The notes under the pieces: model-generated | Told to the model about the DNA's origin: nothing | What the model saw: the letters and a program-made list of their open reading frames with translations, nothing else | Databases searched by the model: none | In this document: positions 28,629 to 37,318 of the stretch, piece after piece | How positions within the stretch are numbered: position 1 is the stretch's first letter | Layout of the letters: each line of letters opens with the position of its first letter | DNA from: CAVRUZ01 sp963724495 | GTDB lineage: Bacteria; Actinomycetota; Actinomycetes; Propionibacteriales; DAIQRJ01 | Direction: 5' to 3' | DNA length: 64,000 nt | NCBI GenBank assembly: GCA_963724495.1 | Contig: CAVRUZ010000005.1 | Coordinates: 248,001 to 312,000 of the forward strand | Program-made: the position numbers and the translations under genes

Positions 28629-29093
28629 ATGGCCCGCAGCATCGCCACCAACACCCGCGTCGACGCCGAGGGCCTGGCTGAGTTCGTCCGGCCGCGTCAC
28701 CATCTGGTGCTCCTCACCCACCGTTCCGATGGGACGGCCCAGTTGTCGCCGGTGACGGGTGGCCTGCTCCCCGACGGCCGGGTGGTGATCTCCACCTACC
28801 CCGACCGCGCCAAGGCCGTGAACCTGCGCCGCGACCCACGGGCGAGCGTGCTGGTCCTCTCCGACGACTTCGGCGGCGCCTGGCTGCAGCTCGACGGCAC
28901 CGCGGAGGTGATCGACGGCGAAGAGGCGGTCGAGCCGCTCGTCGAGTACTTCCGCTGCATCTCCGGCGAGCATCCCGACTGGGCGGAGTACCGGCAGGCG
29001 ATGCGTGACCAGGACAAGTCGCTGATCGCCATCACGGTGCACCGCTGGGGCCCGATCGCCACCGGCGGCTTCCCGCCTCGCTTGGCCGACTGA
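28629..29093 (+). CDS. PPOX-class F420-dependent flavin/deazaflavin-binding protein
   Basis: Small split-barrel protein of 154 residues, predicted to bind F420 or FMN and reduce an organic substrate. Typical segments are HLVLLTHRSDGTAQLSPVTG, DGRVVISTYPDRAKAVNLRR, and SVLVLSDDFGGAWLQLDGTA. It ends HRWGPIATGGFP, the usual end of the PPOX F420 family. The ribosome-binding site CGAAAGGAAG sits at the correct distance before the ATG. It lies between murJ and the pseudokinase gene but has no known link to envelope synthesis. Confidence 0.88.
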   Translation: MARSIATNTRVDAEGLAEFVRPRHHLVLLTHRSDGTAQLSPVTGGLLPDGRVVISTYPDRAKAVNLRRDPRASVLVLSDDFGGAWLQLDGTAEVIDGEEAVEPLVEYFRCISGEHPDWAEYRQAMRDQDKSLIAITVHRWGPIATGGFPPRLAD

Positions 29094-29311
29094 TACCGGT
29101 TGCCCACGCACGCGCGGCCTAGAACGCCGGTTACGCACGCTTGTACGCGGGTGTTGGTCTCCTGGTCCGGCTCTGCCGGCACGTGACTGGCGAGGCCAAC
29201 CGGCGCCCGTCGTGACGTCTCCGCCGTTGCCGGAGTCGGGGACCACCGCTTCGGAACCCGGGTCGAACCGCCGCAGACTCGTGACCGGCCAGCTCCGGCG
29301 CCGCGCCTAGC

Positions 29312-31057
29312 ATGGATTTCGTGCAGCTGGATGATGTGGGCCCCTCCACCGTCATCGAGGAGCGCTATCGCTGCGCCGAGCTGCTGTCGGAGATCGACCT
29401 GGCAGGCGGCCCGGTTCGCATCTACCGCGCCTTCGACGAGGTGCTGTGGCGACCCGTCGCGCTGCACGTCATCGACGGTGATCACCCGCGGGCCAGAGCG
29501 TTGGTCGAATCGGCCCGCTCGGCCGCGGCGGTCAACGACCGGCGCCTCCTAGCCGTCTACGACGCCCACATCAACGGCATCGCCTACGTGATCCGCGAAT
29601 GGTTCGACGGCCACAACCTCGACACCGTGCTCAGTCAGGGTCCGCTCGAGCCTCGCCGGGCAGCCCGGATCGCGCTGGAGATCGCCGAGGCGCTCGCGGT
29701 CGCGCATGCCGCCGGACTCTCGCACCGCCGGCTCGACCTCTTCTCCGTACTGATCGGGCGCGACGACACCGTGAAGGTGGCGGGGCTCGCGATGGACGCA
29801 GCCATCGAAGGGCCCGCCCAGCTCGTTCGCGGCGAGGTCATCGACCCGGCGGCCCGCGAGGACGCACGCGATCTCGGACTGATCCTGCACGCGTGCCTCA
29901 CCACCCGGTGGGGCGGAACAGGTCCAAGTCGGCTGTTCGAGGCTCCTCGCGACACCGAAGGGCGGCTGTTGGCGCCGCGCCAGGTCCGCGCCGGTCTGCC
30001 CCGCTCGCTCGACAACGTGACCGATCGCGCCATGAACGACAACCCGCACACCGGACTCGCACTCGCCTCACCGGCCGAGGTGGCCGCGGCCCTCGTGGAC
30101 GCCGGCGCCGGCGATCCGATCCCCGCGTTCGACCTGCCGCCGGTGCAGACCACGATGCCGCGGGCGTTCAGCACCGGGACCGTGGTGCCGACCGAGCAGA
30201 ACCGCCGGGATGCGCAGGAGTCCGGAGCGGCCGGGTACGAGACGCCGAGCCCGGCGCCCAGTGCCGACTTGGAGGAGGACACCCAATTCTCCCTGGCAGC
30301 CCAGGCAGGCCACGACCGTGGGCACCAGACCACCTACGCAGGCCCGGCCGTCGGTGCATCCGCCACGTCCAGTGCACAGCCGAAGCCCGGAAAACGTCCT
30401 CGTGATCCGGCGACCGGCCAGGCGGCTCGCTCCCGCCGCCGCGGACTCGGCGTCGGCCTCGTGGTGGCGCTCCTCCTGGCCGGCATGGTGCTCCTCGGCT
30501 GGCAACTCGGAACCACTGCGTTCCGCCGGGACCGGGACCAGACCAATGCCCAGGAGAGCCCCACGCCAACGGCCGCGCAGGTGCCACCTGCGGCGGCTGC
30601 GAAACTGACGGTCGCCGGCGCCGGCGACTTCGACCCGGACGGCGACGGCTCGGAGCATCCCGACGAGGTCGACCTCGCCCATGACGGCAAGCCGGCCACC
30701 GCCTGGTCGACGGCCACCTACGAGACCAGCCCCAAGCTGGGCAATCTCAAGCCCGGGGTCGGCCTGTGGGTCGATCTGGGCGGAGTGAAGACCGTCGCCT
30801 CGGTGAAGCTGCAGCTGGTGGGTACTGGCTCCGACGTGAGCCTGTACGTGCCGAACCAGCCGGAGGCGGCCGCGGCTCCGGACAGCCTGTCCGGGTGGCG
30901 GAAGATCGGCGCGCAGGCAGGGGCTGCCGCATCCGCGGAGGTGACGCCCCAAGACAAGACCCAGGCCAGGTTCGTGCTCGTCTGGTTCACCAAGCTGCCC
31001 CCCGATGGCGACGGCACCTATCGCGGCGGGGTGAGCGAGATCGAGGTCCGCGGCTGA
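29312..31057 (+). CDS. Membrane pseudokinase with C-terminal discoidin-like region
   Basis: Protein-kinase-like domain (residues about 15-270), a proline-rich cytosolic linker, one membrane helix (about 388-410, GLGVGLVVALLLAGMVLLGW) and an extracytoplasmic beta-rich domain (about 430-581; TVAGAGDFDPDGDG, LWVDLGGVKTVASVKLQLVG) like galactose-binding/F5-8C folds. Key kinase residues are missing: the Lys strand reads RPVALHVID, HRD is HRR, and DFG reads AGLAM. It should therefore not phosphorylate. In mycobacteria an equivalent pseudokinase is fused to MurJ and recruits a forkhead protein; this separate protein probably has a related scaffold role, which is inference. The exact start (29312 or a nearby GTG) is unsure. 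Confidence 0.8.
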   Translation: MDFVQLDDVGPSTVIEERYRCAELLSEIDLAGGPVRIYRAFDEVLWRPVALHVIDGDHPRARALVESARSAAAVNDRRLLAVYDAHINGIAYVIREWFDGHNLDTVLSQGPLEPRRAARIALEIAEALAVAHAAGLSHRRLDLFSVLIGRDDTVKVAGLAMDAAIEGPAQLVRGEVIDPAAREDARDLGLILHACLTTRWGGTGPSRLFEAPRDTEGRLLAPRQVRAGLPRSLDNVTDRAMNDNPHTGLALASPAEVAAALVDAGAGDPIPAFDLPPVQTTMPRAFSTGTVVPTEQNRRDAQESGAAGYETPSPAPSADLEEDTQFSLAAQAGHDRGHQTTYAGPAVGASATSSAQPKPGKRPRDPATGQAARSRRRGLGVGLVVALLLAGMVLLGWQLGTTAFRRDRDQTNAQESPTPTAAQVPPAAAAKLTVAGAGDFDPDGDGSEHPDEVDLAHDGKPATAWSTATYETSPKLGNLKPGVGLWVDLGGVKTVASVKLQLVGTGSDVSLYVPNQPEAAAAPDSLSGWRKIGAQAGAAASAEVTPQDKTQARFVLVWFTKLPPDGDGTYRGGVSEIEVRG

Positions 31058-31093
31058 TGCCGCCCGCTGCCGACGCGAAGGGTTCGCCACCGG

Positions 31094-31837
31094 GTGACCC
31101 GTCTGGATCGGAAGCGGCATCCGACACCGCGCAATCGGACACGAGAAATCCGACACGAGAAATCCGACACCGACCTGCTCGCCGCTCACGTCGCCGGTGA
31201 TCCCGAGGCCTTCGGCATCCTGTTCGCGCGGCATCAGCAGCGCATGTGGGCGGTGGCGCTGCGTACCCTCCGCAACCCCGACGATGCGGCCGATGCCGTG
31301 CAGGAGGCGGCGATCTCCGCCTTCCGGCATGCCTCCTCGTTCCGCGGAGATGCGGCCGTCACCACCTGGCTGCACCGCATCGTCGTCAATGCCTGTCTGG
31401 ACCGGCTGCGGCGTCGTGCCGCACGTCCCGCCGATCCGCTCACCGACAGTGAGGGCAATCAGACGATCGATCCCGCGGTCCCCGACGGGACCGAGACGCG
31501 GCAGACGCAACTCGACGTGCGGGCAGCCCTGGCGATGCTCAATCCCGACCAGCGCGCCGCCCTGGTGCTCGTCGACCTGGAGGGCTACTCGGTCGAGGAT
31601 GCCGCGGCTGTGCTGGACTGCGCGATCGGGACGGTCAAGAGCCGGTGCGCGCGTGGCCGGGCCAGGCTTGCCGAGATGCTTGGCCACCTCGGCCCTTCCG
31701 GTGGCGACGGTGCCACCGGCGGGAACCGCATAGCCCTGCGCTGCGTCGGACTGCCGTTGAGGAACTCAACGAATCTTGGGGACACAGCGAATCTTGGCGC
31801 AATCGACCACTGGATGGGCGGGGAGGTGATCTGGTGA
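31094..31837 (+). CDS. sigM: ECF RNA polymerase sigma factor SigM
   Basis: Extracytoplasmic-function sigma factor. Region 2 is DTDLLAAHVAGDPEAFGILF, then RNPDDAADAVQEAAISAFRH and FRGDAAVTTWLHRIVVNACL. Region 4 is LVDLEGYSVEDAAAVLDC followed by AIGTVKSRCARGRARLAEML. The GTG at 31094 is the first start in frame. A better-placed ATG at 31057, touching the previous stop, opens in a different frame and meets a 14-bp duplication before region 2, so the true N-terminus is uncertain. The stop overlaps the anti-sigma gene by 4 bp. In mycobacteria SigM responds to envelope and redox stress; the trxB/trxA genes follow here as they do there. Confidence 0.88.
   Translation: MTRLDRKRHPTPRNRTREIRHEKSDTDLLAAHVAGDPEAFGILFARHQQRMWAVALRTLRNPDDAADAVQEAAISAFRHASSFRGDAAVTTWLHRIVVNACLDRLRRRAARPADPLTDSEGNQTIDPAVPDGTETRQTQLDVRAALAMLNPDQRAALVLVDLEGYSVEDAAAVLDCAIGTVKSRCARGRARLAEMLGHLGPSGGDGATGGNRIALRCVGLPLRNSTNLGDTANLGAIDHWMGGEVIW
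31138..31165 (+). repeat. 14-bp tandem duplication at the 5' end of sigM
   Basis: GACACGAGAAATCC occurs twice head to tail, followed by a third partial copy (GACACC). Because 14 is not a multiple of three, gain or loss of a unit changes which upstream start codon is in frame with the sigma-factor domain. Confidence 0.75.
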
Positions 31838-32673
31838 GCTCCCCGTACTCCGCCGACCGTAAGGCCGGCAACTCGCATCTGGACAGGGGCGAACTCGCGG
31901 ACGAGATCGCCGGCGTCGCCGCACCCGCCGTTGCCGAGCACCTCGTCGAATGCCCCGACTGCTCGGCTCGCCTCGCCGCCCTGTCGACCGCGAGCAGCTC
32001 CGTCACCCGGTACCTGCGCACCGACCCCGAACCGGAGTTGCCTGCTGCGATCGCGGCGCGCTTCGCTGAGGCGATCGCCGCCGAGTCGGCAGCTCGCCCA
32101 CGCGTGTCCGCTTCCCCTGATGCCACGCCGGCAAAGGCGCCGGTGCGGTCCGGCCGGCGCGAAGGCTGGTGGGCTCGCCACACCAGGCTGGGCGGAGTGC
32201 TGGTCACGGCAGCCTCACTGGTGGTGGTCGGCGGGGGCGCCACGGTCGTCGCCAACCTGGTCAGAGACGGTGCGCCGACCAACCAGGCCGCCGAGTCGGG
32301 GCGCACGTCGGCCCAGGAGGATGCCGCCGCTCCCGGCGCGGACCTCGGCGGCAGGCCGACCCCGCTCGGCGCGGTGGCCGGCCCGATCGCCCTGAGCCAG
32401 GCGACGTTCGCCCAGGAGATCGCCGACCTACGCAGCGCCGGGACCCGAGACGCCGGTGAACTCACGTCGGCCCAGCGCACCTGCGCCATCGACGCGCTGG
32501 CCGGCACCGATCTCGAGGACGCCGCGCTGACGGCCATGTCAGGCGCCTTCACCCTGGACGGGACACGCGTCCTCGTCGTGTTGGCCAGGCACGACGGCAC
32601 GTTGACGGCCGTTGCGCTCTCCGGGTGCTCATCCGGACAGCCGCAGGTGGCGGCCCGCGGAGACCTGCCCTGA
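31834..32673 (+). CDS. Zinc-binding anti-sigma factor of SigM
   Basis: Membrane protein predicted to hold SigM inactive. The 279-residue product starts at GTG 31834 in a GTGA overlap behind GGGGAGG, so it is coupled to sigM. The cytosolic N-terminus has the ZAS motif HxxxCxxC (AEHLVECPDCSARL). One membrane helix (GGVLVTAASLVVVGGGATVV) follows at about residue 110-135, then an extracytoplasmic domain of about 140 residues with two cysteines. Thioredoxin genes next door fit a redox-sensitive zinc site, which is inference. Confidence 0.88.
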   Translation: MSSPYSADRKAGNSHLDRGELADEIAGVAAPAVAEHLVECPDCSARLAALSTASSSVTRYLRTDPEPELPAAIAARFAEAIAAESAARPRVSASPDATPAKAPVRSGRREGWWARHTRLGGVLVTAASLVVVGGGATVVANLVRDGAPTNQAAESGRTSAQEDAAAPGADLGGRPTPLGAVAGPIALSQATFAQEIADLRSAGTRDAGELTSAQRTCAIDALAGTDLEDAALTAMSGAFTLDGTRVLVVLARHDGTLTAVALSGCSSGQPQVAARGDLP

Positions 32674-32882
32674 TCCAGCAGGGCTGCCGCGCGCTGTCTC
32701 GCAGTCCAGGCCGGGAGGGCGTGGCGCGACCGGCGTCCAGGGAATGACCGCGTCTGCATCGCTGTTTCAGACGACGTAGGCCGAAGAGTTCGCACGACTG
32801 CGATACTTCGAGACACCGTGCCGAAATGCCGGCAGCGCCCAGTGGTCTCCGATCACAGGTGCCCGCCGCCAGAAGGAGAGAT

Positions 32883-33896
32883 GTGACAGGTCAGGCTTTG
32901 CCGTCAGGTGTCGACCTTCCCGGTCAGCACCGGCAGGTGATCATCATCGGCTCAGGGCCGGCTGGATACACGGCAGCCATCTACGCCGCTCGCGCTCAGC
33001 TCCACCCGTTGATGTTCGAGGGATCGGTCACTGCCGGCGGCGCCCTGATGACCACCACCGAGGTGGAGAACTACCCAGGCTTCGCCGACGCGATCATGGG
33101 GCCGGACCTGATGGCCGCCATGCGGGAACAGTCCGAACGCTTCGGTGCCGAACTCGTCCCCGACGACGTCACCGCGGTCGACCTCACCGGTCCGGTGAAG
33201 CGGGTCTCGGTGGCTGACGGCACCACCTGGACCGCCGATGCGGTGATCCTGGCCATGGGGTCGGGCTATCGGCGGCTCGGGGTCGACGGTGAGGACCGGC
33301 TGTCCGGTCGCGGGGTGTCCTGGTGTGCCACCTGCGACGGGTTCTTCTTCCGTGGGCAAGACATCGCCGTCGTCGGCGGCGGCGACTCGGCGATGGAGGA
33401 GGCAATCTTCCTCACCAAGTTCGCCAACTCGGTCACGCTCGTCCACCGTCGCGAAGAACTGCGCGCCAGCGCGATCATGGCTGACCGCGCCCGGGCCAAC
33501 GACAAGGTCGCTTTCCGGCTGAACACGGTCGTCGACTCCGTCGAGGGTGCAGAGTCGGTGAGCGGTCTTGCTGTGACCGACCGCATTTCCGGCGAGAGGT
33601 CCACGCTGCCGGTCACCGGTGTGTTCGAGGCGATCGGCCACGACCCCCGCAGCGAACTCCTGCACGGACAGGTCGACCTCGATGATGAGGGCTACGTGCT
33701 GGTCGAAGGCAGATCGACCCGGACCAACCTCAGCGGTGTGTTCGCGTGTGGCGATCTCGTCGACCACACCTACCGGCAGGCGGTCACGGCCGCCGGCTCC
33801 GGCTGCGCGGCGGCGCTCGATGCCGAGCGCTACCTGGCGACACTGCATGAAGCCGAGCGGGTCGCGCGGCCGGTGGAGACCGTCCCCGCGGGATGA
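32883..33896 (+). CDS. trxB: Thioredoxin reductase
   Basis: Flavoprotein that reduces thioredoxin with NADPH. From GTG 32883 (AAGGAGAG just upstream) the product is 337 residues. It has the FAD-binding [16 protein letters not shown], the redox-active pair CATC in [14 protein letters not shown], the NADPH-binding [18 protein letters not shown] and the C-terminal FAD motif [20 protein letters not shown]. It forms a pair with trxA 155 bp downstream. The upstream frame from 32826 adds 19 residues that do not match the family. Confidence 0.95.
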   Translation: MTGQALPSGVDLPGQHRQVIIIGSGPAGYTAAIYAARAQLHPLMFEGSVTAGGALMTTTEVENYPGFADAIMGPDLMAAMREQSERFGAELVPDDVTAVDLTGPVKRVSVADGTTWTADAVILAMGSGYRRLGVDGEDRLSGRGVSWCATCDGFFFRGQDIAVVGGGDSAMEEAIFLTKFANSVTLVHRREELRASAIMADRARANDKVAFRLNTVVDSVEGAESVSGLAVTDRISGERSTLPVTGVFEAIGHDPRSELLHGQVDLDDEGYVLVEGRSTRTNLSGVFACGDLVDHTYRQAVTAAGSGCAAALDAERYLATLHEAERVARPVETVPAG

Positions 33897-34051
33897 TCCA
33901 CTAGCGCCGGACGACCGGCAGGCGTGCTGTCCCAACTGGTGAGCCACCCGGGATTACCGAGCGGGCCCACGGTGTTGACCGGTCACGTAAGAGCTAGAGC
34001 AGCAACAATCAGAGAAGCAGTCCATGAACCAGGTCTTGGAGGCAGGGCAAT

Positions 34052-34381
34052 ATGGGAACGATCGCAAGTGTGACCGATGCTGAGTTCGAGCAGCGGGTGT
34101 TGAAGTCCGAGACCCCGGTCCTGGTGGATTTCTGGGCAGAGTGGTGCGGCCCGTGCCGTCAGGTGCAGCCGATCCTGGAGGAGCTGGCCAACGAGTACGG
34201 CGGAAAGCTCACTTTCCTCAAGCTCAACGTCGACGAGAACCCGGCCACCCCGATGACCTACGGCGTCAGTGGGATCCCGACGTTGAATGTGTACCAGGGC
34301 GGAGAGGTCGTCCAGTCGATCGTCGGCGCGAAGCCGAAGGCGGTGCTGAAGCGCCAGTTGGACGTCCACGCCAAGCCCTGA
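34052..34381 (+). CDS. trxA: Thioredoxin
   Basis: Small dithiol reductant of 109 residues with the active site WCGPC ([20 protein letters not shown]), a cis-proline loop [11 protein letters not shown] and a C-terminal helix ([11 protein letters not shown]). It is reduced by the TrxB encoded upstream. The short gap to cwlM (12 bp) suggests they share a transcript. Confidence 0.96.
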   Translation: MGTIASVTDAEFEQRVLKSETPVLVDFWAEWCGPCRQVQPILEELANEYGGKLTFLKLNVDENPATPMTYGVSGIPTLNVYQGGEVVQSIVGAKPKAVLKRQLDVHAKP

Positions 34382-34393
34382 GAACCTTCCCTT

Positions 34394-35527
34394 GTGACTT
34401 CTCGCCTGCTGCATCGGGGGGATGTCGGTGACGATGTCGTCGAGTTGAAACGTCGGCTGACGGCCACCGGCTCCGTCAGCGACCTGCTGACCAGCGACGA
34501 TGTGTTCGACGACGCGTGTGACTCGGCAGTTCGGCACTTCCAGCAGGCTCGGGGACTCACGGTCGATGGCATCGTCGGGCGCGGCACCTGGACCTCCCTC
34601 GAAGAGGCGGCCTGGCAGCTCGGCGATCGCGTCCTGGAGGTCGCGTCCCCGCTCCTGCGTGGTGACGACGTCACGGTGCTGCAGCATCGCCTGCTGCAGC
34701 TGGGATTCGCCGTCGGCAGGGTGGACGGGTTCTTCGGCCCGATCACGTCTGCGGCGCTGGCGGAGTTTCAGTCGAACATGGGCCTGCCGGCCGACGGGGT
34801 TGCCGGTCCGTCGGTGTTCAAGGCTCTGGAACGCCTGTCGCCCGTCGTGTCCGGCGGGCGCGCCGACGCGCTCCGCGACCAGGAACGACTGCGCGAGGCC
34901 GGGCCCCGTCTGGCCGGCAAGCTCGTGGTGATCGATCCCAGCCGGGGCGGAGACGACGCCGGGGCGCAGGTCGACGGTCTCACCGAGGCAGAGGTCATGT
35001 TCTCCCTGGCGACGACCCTTGCCGATCGGCTGGCCGAAGCCGGTGTCGGGACCCTGCTCACCCGTGACCGCGGCAGCAATCCCGACAGCAACCAGCGGGC
35101 GCAGTTCGCCAACTCCCATCACGCCGACGTGCTGCTCTCCCTGCACGTCGACCGCACCGACAGCCCGGCCGCCAACGGGGTCGCGACCTACTTCTACGGC
35201 TCGGACTGGCATCCGGCGCGATCCGTGGTCGGCGAGCGGCTGGCCGAACTCATCAACAAGGAGATCTGCGCCCGGACCCGGATGGGCAACAACCGCTCGC
35301 ACCCCAAGTCGTGGGACCTGTTGCGGTTCACCCAGATGCCGGCCGTGCAGATCGACCTCGGGTACCTGGGCAACGCCGGCGACGCGGGTCGGCTGGCCGA
35401 GCCGCAGTTCCTCGACAGCGTCGCCGAAGCGATCGTGGTGGCGATCCAGCGGCTGTATCTCGCCGGTGACGACGACGCAAAGACGGGCTACCTCACGCTG
35501 GCGATGCTGGGACGCGCCGGCGGCTGA
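34394..35527 (+). CDS. cwlM: CwlM-like amidase-fold protein with two peptidoglycan-binding domains
   Basis: Two PG_binding_1 modules (residues about 5-65, LLHRGDVGDDVVELKRRLTA; about 85-155, LLRGDDVTVLQHRLLQLGFA) precede an amidase_3 fold (about 175-360). In active amidases the first zinc ligand lies in a DPGHGG motif; here it reads IDPSRGGDDA, so the histidine is missing. SLHVD keeps the second histidine, and the catalytic glutamate region is IDLGYLGN. The protein is therefore probably non-catalytic, like mycobacterial CwlM, which when phosphorylated activates MurA. GTG start. The last 35 bp overlap the convergent GNAT gene. Confidence 0.88.
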   Translation: MTSRLLHRGDVGDDVVELKRRLTATGSVSDLLTSDDVFDDACDSAVRHFQQARGLTVDGIVGRGTWTSLEEAAWQLGDRVLEVASPLLRGDDVTVLQHRLLQLGFAVGRVDGFFGPITSAALAEFQSNMGLPADGVAGPSVFKALERLSPVVSGGRADALRDQERLREAGPRLAGKLVVIDPSRGGDDAGAQVDGLTEAEVMFSLATTLADRLAEAGVGTLLTRDRGSNPDSNQRAQFANSHHADVLLSLHVDRTDSPAANGVATYFYGSDWHPARSVVGERLAELINKEICARTRMGNNRSHPKSWDLLRFTQMPAVQIDLGYLGNAGDAGRLAEPQFLDSVAEAIVVAIQRLYLAGDDDAKTGYLTLAMLGRAGG

Positions 35528-36215
35528 CGCCGGTCACGCGTCCACCCAGCGCGACGGAGCCGACAAGCCGGACCGCTGCTCTTCCCGGGCAGCCCCGCGC
35601 GCAGTCGCGGGCCGTTTCCACGGCGCGGGGCGCCGCCGGTGCCTTCGCCAGTGCCTTGATCCGCCGCCGCAACGGCTCCAGGTCCAGGTAGCGGGCCTCG
35701 GTCGCGCTCAGGTCGAGGCGGTGCAGGCTGATCCCACCGCGACTACGCACAGTGACGAAGCCTTGGTCCAGCAGGAAGCTGGCTGGGACGCTGCACTGGC
35801 CCGCGCGCAGTCCTGGAATCCGGCCGACGGTCCCGAATCCCTCCAGCGCCCCGATCTCGCGACGCATCAGGTCGGCGGCTGCCTTCACGACGAGCAGCTT
35901 GCCGAGACCCGTGCCTCGAACCTCCGGCGCCACGCGCAGACCGGCCAGCAGGACAGCATCGTCGGAGACCGGTCCAGCCGGGCAGGCGGCCACCCTGGGC
36001 AGGTAGCGGGCCGGGGCATAGAGGATGTGGGCCACCAGCGCACCGTCGATGTCGACCGCCTGCCCGAACGGGCCCCACTCCGTCAGGACCGTTCGCGCCC
36101 ATTCTTCCTTACCTGCAAGGGAATCCCCGGCACCTTGCCAGAACTGGCACGCATCGCAAGGGCCCGCGAGTTGGGCTACCAGTGCGGGCGTCATTGTCAC
36201 CAGCCGGCGTGACAT
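35493..36215 (-). CDS. GNAT-family N-acetyltransferase
   Basis: Acyl-CoA-dependent acetyltransferase fold of 240 residues. Motif A is clear (VLLAGLRVAPEVRGTGLGKL, acetyl-CoA loop RGTGLG), with upstream GALVAHILYAPARYLPRV. The substrate is unknown. This GNAT type commonly lies between cwlM and parB in actinobacteria. Its C-terminal tail is arginine-rich and overlaps the end of cwlM on the other strand, so the last about 40 residues may be an unstructured extension. Confidence 0.88.
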   Translation of the reverse strand: MSRRLVTMTPALVAQLAGPCDACQFWQGAGDSLAGKEEWARTVLTEWGPFGQAVDIDGALVAHILYAPARYLPRVAACPAGPVSDDAVLLAGLRVAPEVRGTGLGKLLVVKAAADLMRREIGALEGFGTVGRIPGLRAGQCSVPASFLLDQGFVTVRSRGGISLHRLDLSATEARYLDLEPLRRRIKALAKAPAAPRAVETARDCARGCPGRAAVRLVGSVALGGRVTGVSRRRVPASPA

Positions 36216-36246
36216 GGCTCCATGCTAGGCCTCAGCCATCCGTCGG

Positions 36247-37308
36247 TCAGGGCCGCGGATGCGGTTCCAGCAGCTGCACGATCCGCTCGAGGTCGTCTGC
36301 GGTCGCGAAGTCGATCGTGATCCGGCCGCGGCTTCGTCCCGCGTCGACGCGCACCCTGGTGTCGAACCGGTCCGAGAGTCGTTCAGCCAGATCCGCCATC
36401 GCCTCGTCGGGGGCCCGGTTCTGGTGGGCGCGGCGCGCGGGCATGGGCTTCGAATCGTCACTGAGAGTGACGATCTCCTCCAGGGCGCGCACCGAGAGTC
36501 CTTCCGCGACCACGCGTGCGGCGAGTCGATCGGCCTGGGCGGGGTCGGGGACGCCCACGAGCGCCCGGGCATGGCCGGCGGACAGCACGCCCGCCGCGAC
36601 CCGGCGCTGGACGGCCGGAGGCAACTTCAGCAGCCGCAGGGTGTTGCTGATCTGGGGGCGTGACCGGCGGATGCGGATGGCCAGTTCTTCGTGGGTGCAA
36701 CCGAAGTCGTCGAGCAACTGACCGTAGGCCGCCGCTTCCTCGAGCGGGTTGAGCTGGGCCCGGTGCAGGTTTTCCAGGAGGGCGTCGCGCAGCATCGCGT
36801 CGTCGGACGTGCTCCGCACGATGGCCGGGATCGTGCCGGTCGCGGCGAGCTGACTGGCTCGCCATCGCCGCTCCCCCATGACGAGCTCGTACTTGGGCTC
36901 GCCGTCGCCGCTCGCGAGCGGTCGCACGACAACGGGTTGCAGCAGCCCGATCTCGGAGATCGAGTGCACGAGTTCGGCGAGCTCGTCCTCGTCGAAGACC
37001 TGCCGTGGCTGGCGCGGGTTCGGCAGCACGCTGTCCAGGGGGAGCTGGGCGAAGTAGCCAACCCCGTTGGGATCGCCGTCGGCGCCGGAGTCGGCGCGGC
37101 CGTTCGACGCGGTCGGTGGTTCCTGGCGGAACAAGAAGGTGCTGACCGGACTCTCCCGATGGGCGTGCCGGCCGCTGCGGGAGTCCCGCGACAGGCCGGC
37201 TGCCTCGGGGTCGGCATACGCCAGGTCCCCGGCGGCATCCTGCCCGGGCGGGCCGGCGGGTATCAGAGCGCCGAGCCCTCGCCCGAGTCCACGTCGTTGC
37301 GCTGGCAT
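36247..37308 (-). CDS. parB: Chromosome-partitioning protein ParB
   Basis: CTPase and DNA clamp that binds parS and spreads along the origin region. The 353-residue protein has the MPAQRRGLGRGLGALIP N-terminus and the CTP-binding block LVMGERRWRASQLA preceded by NPRQPRQVFDEDELAEL. ENLHRAQLNPLEEAAAYGQL and the HTH RIRRSRPQISNTLRLLKLPP follow, and a C-terminal dimerisation domain. The start is 10 bp from the parA stop, so the two form an operon. Two parS sites lie inside parA. Confidence 0.96.
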   Translation of the reverse strand: MPAQRRGLGRGLGALIPAGPPGQDAAGDLAYADPEAAGLSRDSRSGRHAHRESPVSTFLFRQEPPTASNGRADSGADGDPNGVGYFAQLPLDSVLPNPRQPRQVFDEDELAELVHSISEIGLLQPVVVRPLASGDGEPKYELVMGERRWRASQLAATGTIPAIVRSTSDDAMLRDALLENLHRAQLNPLEEAAAYGQLLDDFGCTHEELAIRIRRSRPQISNTLRLLKLPPAVQRRVAAGVLSAGHARALVGVPDPAQADRLAARVVAEGLSVRALEEIVTLSDDSKPMPARRAHQNRAPDEAMADLAERLSDRFDTRVRVDAGRSRGRITIDFATADDLERIVQLLEPHPRP

Positions 37309-37318
37309 GGGATTCCTC

